NCBI GenBank assembly: GCA_017540065.1
Contig: JAFYBU010000081.1
Coordinates: forward strand, 1 to 31,994
Direction of reading: 5' to 3'
From: Alphaproteobacteria bacterium
GTDB lineage: Bacteria > Pseudomonadota > Alphaproteobacteria > CAAHEQ01 > UBA3637
DNA length: 31,994 nucleotides
Shown: positions 1-5,603 of the stretch, in pieces
Layout: every line of letters begins with the position of its first letter
How positions within the stretch are numbered: the stretch's first letter is position 1
Translations under genes and position numbers: made by a program
Notes under the pieces: generated by a model
What the model was told of the DNA's origin: nothing
The model's database searches: none
What the model saw: the letters and a program-made list of their open reading frames with translations, nothing else

Positions 1-942
1 ATTATCCAAACATTCTTCACATATGCGCTTATCGCTACACCAAGGTTTACCTAATTTATCTTTTTCATCTTCACACCCTCTGGAATATCCGCCGGGTTGG
101 ATATCATGTGGAATACAATCAACACACTTATGGGTTTCCAAATCACACGCCTTTCCCGGACAATGGGCATCCTCTAAACATTCCACACAAGTATTTGTAT
201 GTTTTTCAGGATCCCCTGCATCACAATAAGTTTTGTCCGGACATTTACAAACACCACATTCATTTAATTCGGATTCTTTACAACAATTGTGGTGTTTATC
301 TTCGGTTGTTCCTTCGGGACAGAACCAACATTTCCCATCATAGTGATAGCTGGCCGTTGACTTAGGACAATTTCCGCCCCAAATTAAAGCCATAAAATGG
401 GTCCCCGTACGTTGCTCATTGCAAACTTCATCTATAATTTGCTCTTTTGTCTTCCCGGCCATTTTAGATAACCTTTTTTGTTCATTTCCGTCCAGTTTTT
501 TACCATTCAAATATTCTGACCCGATGGCAATCTGTTTACCTGCACCTACATCATACAAAAGGGAATCAAAAGCCCCACTGGCCAAAATTTCACGACAGGA
601 ATTATCTGTTATATTATTCACTTCGACTTGATAAGAATCCGTATAATTAGCAGAAACACTAACCCGGCCGTGATTCGCTGTTATCATTGTGACGGCATCT
701 TCACGTTCTGCTTCAGGATAGACGTTCTTCAAAAGTACCTTTTTATCATGACGAGGTTTAACACGGTTCAAACCATAACGTATACCAACTTCTGCCACCT
801 GCTTTACTGTTTGTTTATCTTGGTGTTTTCTGAGAATAAAACTGTACCCCAGTAATCCCGCAATTGTCAAAATAGCAATGATGACCAAAACAGCCAAAGT
901 TTCAAGCAATGAACGCCCAGTTTGTTGTGATTTTTCGCGCAT
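1..942 (-). CDS. Cys-rich prepilin-like protein (3' end beyond the left edge)
   Basis: The frame is open from an ATG at 942 to the left edge, at least 314 codons, so the C-terminus is missing. A consensus AGGAGG (949-954) precedes the ATG. The N-terminus carries a class III prepilin-like signal, QQTG followed by RSLLETLAVL: Gly at -1, Glu at +5 and a hydrophobic helix, but Arg instead of Phe at +1. About 110 residues of ordinary pilin-like sequence follow. From about residue 190 there is a cysteine-rich region of short CxxC, CC and CxC clusters (for example CWFC, NCC, CGVCKC, CVEC), resembling disulfide-rich or metal-binding knots of secreted proteins. Being the longest and most elaborate member of the local family, it could be a tip or adhesive minor subunit. 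That role is inference; the pilin-like N-terminus is seen directly. Confidence 0.85.
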   Translation of the reverse strand, partial: MREKSQQTGRSLLETLAVLVIIAILTIAGLLGYSFILRKHQDKQTVKQVAEVGIRYGLNRVKPRHDKKVLLKNVYPEAEREDAVTMITANHGRVSVSANYTDSYQVEVNNITDNSCREILASGAFDSLLYDVGAGKQIAIGSEYLNGKKLDGNEQKRLSKMAGKTKEQIIDEVCNEQRTGTHFMALIWGGNCPKSTASYHYDGKCWFCPEGTTEDKHHNCCKESELNECGVCKCPDKTYCDAGDPEKHTNTCVECLEDAHCPGKACDLETHKCVDCIPHDIQPGGYSRGCEDEKDKLGKPWCSDKRICEECLDN

Positions 943-976
943 AGAAAACCTCCTGAATATACGTATACTCAAGCAA

Positions 977-1005
977 CGTATAACACATTTTTTTAGCCTT
1001 GACAA
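977..1005 (-). promoter_or_regulatory. Promoter for the Cys-rich prepilin gene
   Basis: On the minus strand, TTGTCA (1000-1005) and TATACG (977-982) are separated by 17 bp, placing the start near 970. The perfect palindrome TATACGTATA (958-967) lies just downstream, between the predicted start and the ribosome binding site, and could be an operator. Assignment is by consensus match only. Confidence 0.55.
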
Positions 1006-1026
1006 GAAATTTTTTGGGAAAAACAT

Positions 1027-1055
1027 AAAAAATGAGGCCGTTCTGTTGCTAGGCC
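1027..1055 (-). terminator. Likely terminator of the tmRNA gene
   Basis: On the minus strand, GGCC (1055-1052) and GGCC (1039-1036) can pair around a 12-nt loop, followed by TCA and a run of six T. The stem is short, and it may also be part of the mature coding-piece 3' end. Confidence 0.45.
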
Positions 1056-1310
1056 GACCCCTGCCCCACTAAAGCGTACAAATAGCTTTAGAATCAGTCG
1101 TTGCATCAGACGCTGTTAAGCGGCCATTGCAACAGGTGCAAAATTATCGTTTGCATCTATTTTTTTCAGCGCGATAACGGTGCTACCATACCGGATACCA
1201 AGCGAAATCTTTACTATGCGTGTCAACGCTATTTCGCCCCCGTTGGTGGAGGCGTCGGGTACCGCCCCCGAGTCCACTACATCTATTCCATTTGCCGTCT
1301 AGTATCATAG
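1034..1310 (-). ncRNA. ssrA: Permuted two-piece tmRNA (alphaproteobacterial type)
   Basis: Transfer-messenger RNA, which rescues stalled ribosomes by adding a degradation tag. On the minus strand the acceptor piece comes first. A T-arm with stem TCGGG/CCCGA around a 7-nt loop is followed by CGCCTCC, discriminator A (1247) and an encoded CCA (1246-1244). After two nucleotides (1243-1242) comes GGGGGCG (1241-1235), which pairs with CGCCTCC to give a full 7-bp acceptor stem with the G3-U70 alanine identity pair. The tag frame starts at the GCA resume codon (1154-1152) and reads ANDNFAPVAMAA then TAA (1118-1116). A 7-bp hairpin CTAAAGC/GCTTTAG follows near the 3' end of the coding piece. This swapped order is the known circular permutation of alphaproteobacterial ssrA, giving two mature RNAs. 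Outer ends are approximate. The very short intervening segment is the odd point. Confidence 0.93.
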
Positions 1311-1335
1311 TCCTTGATAAATCAAGAACAATATA

Positions 1336-1363
1336 ATTATAGCATATTTTAAAGAAATGTCAA
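1336..1363 (-). promoter_or_regulatory. Consensus promoter of the tmRNA gene
   Basis: Perfect TTGACA (1358-1363) and perfect TATAAT (1336-1341) on the minus strand with a 16-bp spacer, the best sigma-70-type promoter in the window, as expected for an abundant stable RNA. The predicted start is near 1329, leaving a short leader that contains the palindrome CTTGATAAATCAAG (1313-1326). Confidence 0.85.
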
Positions 1364-1417
1364 CGAAAAGAGGGATTCTGCATCAAACCAAAAATGACGT
1401 CTGTCATTTAACCAAGC

Positions 1418-1864
1418 TTAACAGGGATCATAAATACGATCCTCATCAGCAACGTCATCACAACAACGCCCATTTTCGCGTTGCACGCGAGGATTATAGA
1501 TGCCGCCCGTTCCGGTTTTTTCCCATTGACACTGCGGGAAACTGGTTCCGACCAATCCTTTTATTTCCGCACAATCTTGTGTAAATTTGATTTTAACAAT
1601 ACCGTTTGTTTTGGCGGTAATCGTATCAATACAATCAGACAATTCCCCATCAATCATAGAGTTAATCTTATCTTTTGTAAGAGTCATTCCATGTGTCATC
1701 GCATACGTGGATGCCAAAGAAATTGTTTCGGTTATATCATTTGCTTTCATTTTTTGCATAGCTTTACGAAAACCTGACAAACCGCCTATGGTAATAATAG
1801 CGGCAATGGCCAGCACAGCCAACATTTCAATCATTGAACGCCCCAAATCATTATTTTTTTGCAT
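1418..1864 (-). CDS. Prepilin-like (type IV pilin/pseudopilin) protein
   Basis: A 148-residue secreted subunit-like protein. It starts MQKNNDLG followed by RSMIEMLAVLAI: short polar leader, Gly at -1, Arg at +1, Glu at +5 and a hydrophobic helix of about 20 residues, the layout of prepilin peptidase substrates. The C-terminal part contains several Cys residues, including CC in the NGRCCDD stretch, and ends at DPC. The ribosome binding site AAGGAGG lies five bases from the ATG. It has its own promoter (1886-1914) and is read divergently from the prepilin genes at 2142 and 2559. Beyond the stop, a 7-bp hairpin (1392-1409) could terminate it before the tmRNA promoter. The subunit role is family inference; the partner assembly machinery is not in the window. 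Confidence 0.85.
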   Translation of the reverse strand: MQKNNDLGRSMIEMLAVLAIAAIITIGGLSGFRKAMQKMKANDITETISLASTYAMTHGMTLTKDKINSMIDGELSDCIDTITAKTNGIVKIKFTQDCAEIKGLVGTSFPQCQWEKTGTGGIYNPRVQRENGRCCDDVADEDRIYDPC

Positions 1865-1885
1865 TTTCTGCCTCCTTGTGTTTTC

Positions 1886-1914
1886 AATATATCCCCTTTA
1901 TATAATATAGTCAA
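1886..1914 (-). promoter_or_regulatory. Promoter for the 1418-1864 prepilin gene
   Basis: Minus strand TTGACT (1909-1914), 17-bp spacer, TATATT (1886-1891). The predicted start is near 1880, about 15 nt before the ATG. Confidence 0.65.
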
Positions 1915-2006
1915 GAGATTTCTTTTATTATCCAAGGCATCATTCAGATAAAAAACACAAAATTATTAACAAAAGGTTAACAAATTAAAAAAAGTTGAAA
2001 ATAGGG

Positions 2007-2114
2007 CTTGATTTTTCACTGAAAAAGGTCAAGAGTGGACTTCGTAAGATCTCCCCAAGGGGGAAGCATAAAGCGATTTATGTACCCATAAGGGAGGTAA
2101 AAGTTAACTTTTAC
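2007..2114 (+). promoter_or_regulatory. Self-complementary leader upstream of the plus-strand prepilin genes
   Basis: The 277-bp gap between the divergent prepilin genes (1865-2141) has no convincing gene. Its right half holds a string of inverted repeats. (a) CTTGATTTTTC-ACT-GAAAAAGGTCAAG (2007-2033). (b) TCCCC-AAG-GGGGA (2052-2064). (c) GCATAAA-GCGA-TTTATGT (2066-2083), a 7-bp stem closed by a GNRA-type loop. (d) CCC-ATAA-GGG (2085-2094), followed by a Shine-Dalgarno-like AGGGAGG. (e) The perfect 18-nt palindrome GTAAAAGTTAACTTTTAC (2097-2114), just before the real ribosome binding site. I see no clear -35/-10 pair for the plus strand here. It may be a structured mRNA leader or a set of protein-binding operators. 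It matches no riboswitch family I recognise. Confidence 0.5.
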
Positions 2115-2141
2115 AAAAGTAAAAAGAAAGGAAAATTTAAA

Positions 2142-2543
2142 ATGAAAACAAATGAAACAGGCCGTTCAATGGTTGAAATGCTGGGCGTTTTGGCCATTAT
2201 CGGTGTTTTGTCTGTGGCCGGTATCGCCGGATACACACAGGCAATGAAGAAAAACAAAATCAATAATGCTGTTGCAGAAATTTCTATGGCAGTTATTTTA
2301 GCAAAGACAGGTAATGGTGGTGAAGGGCTTACCTCTGGTGGCACTGCCAATCTTTCCGATTTAGGCTTTAACGGTAAAGTCCTCACAGCAGCAACCATTG
2401 CAAATGAAAATGGTGAGAAAGATTATAAAGTTTCCGGCATCACTGTGAAAGAATTGGATTGTACAGACTTGACAAGTGTAGCTCCAAGTGTAGCACGTTC
2501 ACCTGCAGCCACGAAAGCCGGTTACTACATCGACTGCGAATAA
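2142..2543 (+). CDS. Prepilin-like protein, RSMVEML family
   Basis: A 133-residue pilin or pseudopilin-like protein. The ATG at 2142 is chosen because the next gene begins in the same way (MK-NETG before the cleavage Gly) and AAAGGAAAA lies just upstream. An in-frame TTG extension to 1995 is rejected. The leader MKTNETG precedes RSMVEMLGVLAIIGVL, with Gly -1, Arg +1, Glu +5 and a hydrophobic helix to about residue 33. The remainder is a short Gly, Ala and Thr-rich globular domain with two Cys (around residues 102 and 132) that could form the C-terminal disulfide typical of pilins. It is followed after 15 bp by a paralogue whose first about 100 bases are nearly identical, so the two are a tandem duplication and probably one transcript. 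Confidence 0.88.
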   Translation: MKTNETGRSMVEMLGVLAIIGVLSVAGIAGYTQAMKKNKINNAVAEISMAVILAKTGNGGEGLTSGGTANLSDLGFNGKVLTAATIANENGEKDYKVSGITVKELDCTDLTSVAPSVARSPAATKAGYYIDCE

Positions 2544-2558
2544 GAAAGGAGAATGAAA

Positions 2559-2987
2559 ATGAAAAATAATGAAACAGGTCGTTCAATGGTTGAAATGCTG
2601 GGCGTTTTGGCCATCATCGGTGTTTTGTCCGTGGCCGGTATCGCCGGATATTCCATGGCAATGAAGAAAATTAAAGTGAATGATATTTTGTCAATTGCTT
2701 CACAATGTTCCATCTTGGCCCGCACCTATCAAGGTATCGGAGCAACCACAGCAACTTCATGTACTGCTTTGGGTATTGATCCAGACGAAATTCCATCAGG
2801 GATTTCTTCAGCCTCCTTTACAGGAAAATTTGAAGAGGCAGTAGCTGGACAAAACGGACATCCTGCTAGAGTAGTAGTGAATTTGACTGCAGAAGATAAT
2901 AATCAATGCAGCCAATTGAAACAAATGGTTGCAAATACTAGTACTTGCAATGGTAGTGCTGCCACACTTTACTTCCTTATGGATTAA
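2559..2987 (+). CDS. Prepilin-like protein, RSMVEML family (tandem paralogue)
   Basis: A 142-residue prepilin-like protein. Two in-frame ATGs exist. The one at 2559 lies 7 nt from AGGAG (2547-2551) and reproduces the leader length of the upstream paralogue, while the one at 2553 is only 1 nt from it, so 2559 is preferred. The leader MKNNETG is followed by RSMVEMLGVLAIIGVL and a membrane helix ending near residue 32. The C-terminal domain differs from the upstream gene and has four Cys. Conserved export signals with divergent exposed domains suggest subunits of one fibre with different surfaces, or diversification under selection. A rho-independent terminator at 3009-3036 ends this two-gene unit. 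Confidence 0.88.
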   Translation: MKNNETGRSMVEMLGVLAIIGVLSVAGIAGYSMAMKKIKVNDILSIASQCSILARTYQGIGATTATSCTALGIDPDEIPSGISSASFTGKFEEAVAGQNGHPARVVVNLTAEDNNQCSQLKQMVANTSTCNGSAATLYFLMD

Positions 2988-3008
2988 TTTCAATCCGTAT
3001 CAAAAAAA

Positions 3009-3036
3009 GCATCCCGTTTTTGCGGGGTGTTTTTTT
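3009..3036 (+). terminator. Rho-independent terminator after the prepilin pair
   Basis: Stem GCATCCCG/CGGGGTGT (8 bp with two G-T pairs), 6-nt loop, then a run of seven T. Confidence 0.85.
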
Positions 3037-3050
3037 ATGAAAAATCCCCC

Positions 3051-3079
3051 TTGCATCAAATAAAAAAATATGCTATACA
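3051..3079 (+). promoter_or_regulatory. Promoter for the 3104-3523 prepilin gene
   Basis: TTGCAT (3051-3056), 17-bp spacer, TATACA (3074-3079). The predicted start near 3086 leaves a leader of about 18 nt holding AGGAGG (3091-3096). This gene is therefore transcribed separately from the pair upstream and lacks their structured leader. Confidence 0.65.
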
Positions 3080-3103
3080 AATTTCATTAAAGGAGGAATT
3101 TTC

Positions 3104-3523
3104 ATGTTTCAAAAATCGCAACAATCCGGTCGTTCAATGATTGAAATGTTAGGCGTTTTAGCCATTATTGGCATTTTGTCCGTGGCCGGCATTGCCGGAT
3201 ATACTCAGGCAATAAAGAAAAATACAGTAAACGATATTCTTTCAGCGGCAACCACGTGCGCTATTTTAACCAGAAGTTACAAGGGTGGCGACATCGATGT
3301 GGGGAAAAATTGCACAGATATCGGTTTAGAACCCGAAGCTATCCCCAGCGGTGTTTCCATCACGGGAAAATATGATGAAAGTCAAAATATAGTAACCGTC
3401 ACCGTAACCGCACAAAACGAAGAACAATGTTTGGCTGTGGCTGCCGGCGCAAAAGGACGCAGAGATAATTGCGCTACCATCGGGGGATATAAAACAGATA
3501 TCATCACCAATTTTAATGATTAA
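3104..3523 (+). CDS. Prepilin-like protein, RSMIEML family
   Basis: A 139-residue member of the local prepilin family. The leader MFQKSQQSG precedes RSMIEMLGVLAIIGIL, with Gly -1, Arg +1, Glu +5 and a hydrophobic helix ending near residue 34. Its C-terminal domain is recognisably related to that of the 2559 gene: a shared start of the globular part (NDILS, a Cys, AILTRSY versus ILARTY), a conserved GIxPExIPSG-type motif and four Cys at similar spacing. The 2559 and 3104 genes are thus closer paralogues of each other than of the 2142 gene. Strong AGGAGG site, own promoter and own terminator, so it forms a single-gene unit. Confidence 0.88.
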   Translation: MFQKSQQSGRSMIEMLGVLAIIGILSVAGIAGYTQAIKKNTVNDILSAATTCAILTRSYKGGDIDVGKNCTDIGLEPEAIPSGVSITGKYDESQNIVTVTVTAQNEEQCLAVAAGAKGRRDNCATIGGYKTDIITNFND

Positions 3524-3546
3524 AATATTTTCAGCCCAATAAAAAA

Positions 3547-3569
3547 CCCGCCATAAGGCGGGATTTTTT
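3547..3569. terminator. Bidirectional terminator between a prepilin gene and efp
   Basis: CCCGCC-ATAA-GGCGGG with a run of A before and a run of T after the stem, so it can act on both convergent transcripts. Confidence 0.9.
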
Positions 3570-3582
3570 AATCATTACCTGT

Positions 3583-4146
3583 TTATTTTGCGCGTTCCAC
3601 GTAAGAGTTGTCAATGGTGGAAACAACAATCTTTTCACCCGCATTCACAAACGGAGGAACCGTGGTACGAATCCCGTTTTCCAAAACGGCAGGTTTATAC
3701 GAAGATGTTACAGTTTGATTCTTTAAGGCCGGTTCTGTTTCCGTAATTGTTAAAACAACATGCGGCGGTAAATTCACGGAAATGGGTTTCCCTTCAATAA
3801 AATTCACTGTAACAGGCATATTATCTTGCAAATAAAGAGCTTTATCACCCATTGTTTCTGCCATAATTTCAAATTGATCATAGGTTTCGGAATTCATAAA
3901 GCACAATTTTTCACCTTCACGATACAAATAGGTGCAATCAAATTCTTCACTCATCAACTTTTCAACCGTATCAGCCGTGCGCCAACGTTGTTCTGTCTTT
4001 AACCCGGAATCTACACCACGCATTTCCACTTGGATAAAAGCGCCACCCTTACCCGGGGTAATGATGTTAATTTTGGTAACCAAGTATTGTTTACCGTTGT
4101 GTTCAATAACCCAGCCGGGTCTGATTTGGTTTGCTTGTTGTTTCAT
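3583..4146 (-). CDS. efp: Elongation factor P
   Basis: A 187-residue EF-P, which binds between the P and E sites of the ribosome and relieves stalling at proline runs. The three-domain length is normal. The loop PGKGGAF carries Lys33, equivalent to the modified Lys34 of the E. coli protein in PGKGQAF. The gene for the lysyl-adding enzyme EpmA is immediately divergent, so beta-lysylation of Lys33 is the likely modification. The ATG at 4146 follows AAAGGATTTAAC. The transcript begins near 4174 from the promoter at 4181-4209 and ends at the shared terminator at 3547-3569. Confidence 0.97.
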   Translation of the reverse strand: MKQQANQIRPGWVIEHNGKQYLVTKINIITPGKGGAFIQVEMRGVDSGLKTEQRWRTADTVEKLMSEEFDCTYLYREGEKLCFMNSETYDQFEIMAETMGDKALYLQDNMPVTVNFIEGKPISVNLPPHVVLTITETEPALKNQTVTSSYKPAVLENGIRTTVPPFVNAGEKIVVSTIDNSYVERAK

Positions 4147-4159
4147 GTTAAATCCTTTC

Positions 4160-4188
4160 TTGCAAAAAATGATGAAAAGGATTATACT
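4160..4188 (+). promoter_or_regulatory. epmA promoter
   Basis: TTGCAA (4160-4165), 17-bp spacer, TATACT (4183-4188). The predicted start is near 4195, 20 nt before the epmA ATG. Confidence 0.7.
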
Positions 4189-4209
4189 CTAATCAGAAAG
4201 GAAAGTCAA
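4181..4209 (-). promoter_or_regulatory. efp promoter
   Basis: Minus strand TTGACT (4204-4209), 17-bp spacer, TATAAT (4181-4186). Its -10 overlaps the -10 of the divergent epmA promoter. Confidence 0.75.
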
Positions 4210-4214
4210 GAAAG

Positions 4215-5192
4215 ATGTGGTGGAATCCCGAAATTTACATGAAAAATGCACCGTTGCGCCAGGCACGCGGAAAGGTCATCCAAACAATACGAAAATATTT
4301 TAATCAACAAGGATTGATTGAAGTGGATACCCCCGCACTGCAACCTGCACCCAGTGATGAAGTTCATTTGAAATGTTTTCAAACCGGCGATTTTTATTTA
4401 CATACAAGTCCGGAATTGGCCATGAAAAAATTATTGGTGGCCGGAGAAAAGGCTATCTTTCAAATTTGTCACACTTATCGGGACGAACCCGTTTCCGATA
4501 CACATTCCCCTGAATTTACAATGTTGGAATGGTATCGCACGGGAACTGATTATTCAGCCATGATGAAAGATACTGTTAATGTAGTCAGAGCGTGTGCTAA
4601 AGCGTGTAACGTCAAAGAATTACGCCATAATGAACGGACATGCAATCCTTTTATAAAATGGCAAAAACTGACGGTCGAACAAGCTTTCAAAAAGTACGCT
4701 GATGTTAATTTGTGGGCCAAGGATTTACGGGCTGAAGCCGAACGCGTCGGTATCGAATGTTCCGATAATGATACTTGGGAAGACATTTTCTTTCGGATAA
4801 TGTTAAATAAAGTGGAATATAAATTAGGAGATAACGCGCCCACCATTTTGTGTGAATACCCCACTCAATTAGGGGCTTTGGCACGAACAAAACCGGGAAA
4901 TCCGCACGTTTGTGAACGCTTTGAAGTATATGCATGCGGTGTGGAATTGTGTAATGCTTTTTCTGAATTAACTGACGCAAAAGAACAACGGGAACGTTTC
5001 CAGGCCAATTACGCTGAACGTAAACGTTTGTACGGTTGGGATGATCCGATGGATGAGGATTTTTTGAACGCTTTGGAATATGGAATGCCGGAAGCATCGG
5101 GAAATGCTTTGGGCGTAGATCGATTGATTATGCTGATTACCGGCGCCGAAAAATTAGCCGATACGCAATGGGTTCCTTGCAATTTTCGTTAA
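4215..5192 (+). CDS. epmA: EF-P lysine lysyltransferase EpmA (GenX/PoxA/YjeA)
   Basis: A 325-residue stand-alone paralogue of the class II lysyl-tRNA synthetase catalytic domain, which transfers (R)-beta-lysine to EF-P rather than to tRNA. It lacks the anticodon-binding domain, and its length equals that of E. coli EpmA. Motif 2 is visible at residues 82-107 (FQICHTYRDE, then HSPEFTMLEWYR). The ERFEVYACGVELCNAFSEL-type segment follows, and motif 3 lies near the C-terminus (GNALGVDRLIML). The start MWWNPE keeps the family W-x-P near the N-terminus, favouring 4215 over the ATG at 4239. The pairing with efp supports the function strongly. The partner EpmB, a lysine 2,3-aminomutase, is not in this window. 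Confidence 0.95.
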   Translation: MWWNPEIYMKNAPLRQARGKVIQTIRKYFNQQGLIEVDTPALQPAPSDEVHLKCFQTGDFYLHTSPELAMKKLLVAGEKAIFQICHTYRDEPVSDTHSPEFTMLEWYRTGTDYSAMMKDTVNVVRACAKACNVKELRHNERTCNPFIKWQKLTVEQAFKKYADVNLWAKDLRAEAERVGIECSDNDTWEDIFFRIMLNKVEYKLGDNAPTILCEYPTQLGALARTKPGNPHVCERFEVYACGVELCNAFSELTDAKEQRERFQANYAERKRLYGWDDPMDEDFLNALEYGMPEASGNALGVDRLIMLITGAEKLADTQWVPCNFR

Positions 5193-5205
5193 AATATGAT
5201 ACAAT
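5177..5205 (+). promoter_or_regulatory. Promoter for the two small basic ORFs
   Basis: TTGCAA (5177-5182), 17-bp spacer, TACAAT (5200-5205) with an extended -10 TG one base upstream. The -35 box lies inside the end of epmA. Confidence 0.6.
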
Positions 5206-5229
5206 TCCTACCCGAAAGAAAGGATTAAT

Positions 5230-5406
5230 ATGTCAAAAATTCAATTAAAATGGATCGATACCGATTACTGTTTTCTTCAAAAAGAAGTCCCTCAAAACAA
5301 GAAAAGCTGGGAACGTCAGGAAAATAAAAGAATAAATCTTCAGATAAAACAAATCAATCGTAAACAAAAACACATCCAGTTCACCCAATTCGGCAGAACA
5401 CGATAA
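5230..5406 (+). CDS. Small basic hypothetical protein (58 aa)
   Basis: A complete reading frame from ATG 5230 to TAA 5404-5406, preceded by AAAGGATTAAT and a promoter at 5177-5205. The product begins MSKIQLKWIDTDYCF and ends FTQFGRTR. Lys, Arg, Gln and Asn dominate its second half, which has an amphipathic, basic pattern (ENKRINLQIKQINRK). I do not recognise a family. The promoter, binding site and close spacing to the next frame argue that it is real. It has no signal peptide or membrane helix and could bind nucleic acid or ribosomes, which is inference from composition only. Confidence 0.6.
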   Translation: MSKIQLKWIDTDYCFLQKEVPQNKKSWERQENKRINLQIKQINRKQKHIQFTQFGRTR

Positions 5407-5417
5407 AGGAGGGCAAA

Positions 5418-5603
5418 ATGAGAAAAGGATTATTTACAAGCCAGGAAGAAATTATTTTCCAGCGCGTTTATGTGGAAGGAAACATCCCCAAAAAACAATC
5501 TTCGGATCCGAACGCGAGAAGAAATCCCGCCAAAACACAATTTTTATGTTCGAAAAAATCCAACAAAAGAAGCCCTGTTTACGTAGGCAGAGTTAGATAT
5601 TAA
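5418..5603 (+). CDS. Small basic hypothetical protein (61 aa)
   Basis: Starts 11 bp after the preceding small ORF, with a strong AAAGGAGG site, so the two are probably co-transcribed. The product is rich in Lys and Arg (for example RRNPAKTQ, KKSNKRSP) and ends YVGRVRY. No domain, signal or membrane segment is recognised. It overlaps the convergent glycosyltransferase gene by 4 bases, stop codon against stop codon, with no terminator between them. Function unknown; basic composition is compatible with RNA or DNA binding. Confidence 0.65.
   Translation: MRKGLFTSQEEIIFQRVYVEGNIPKKQSSDPNARRNPAKTQFLCSKKSNKRSPVYVGRVRY

Noticed and set aside
1101..1310. Plus-strand open frame opposite the tmRNA
   Set aside because: It is antisense to a well-supported structured RNA and has no binding site.
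1995..2141. In-frame upstream extension of the 2142 prepilin gene from a TTG
   Set aside because: No ribosome binding site at 1995, the extension is full of inverted repeats and basic residues, and the paralogue at 2559 shows that the short leader is the normal one.
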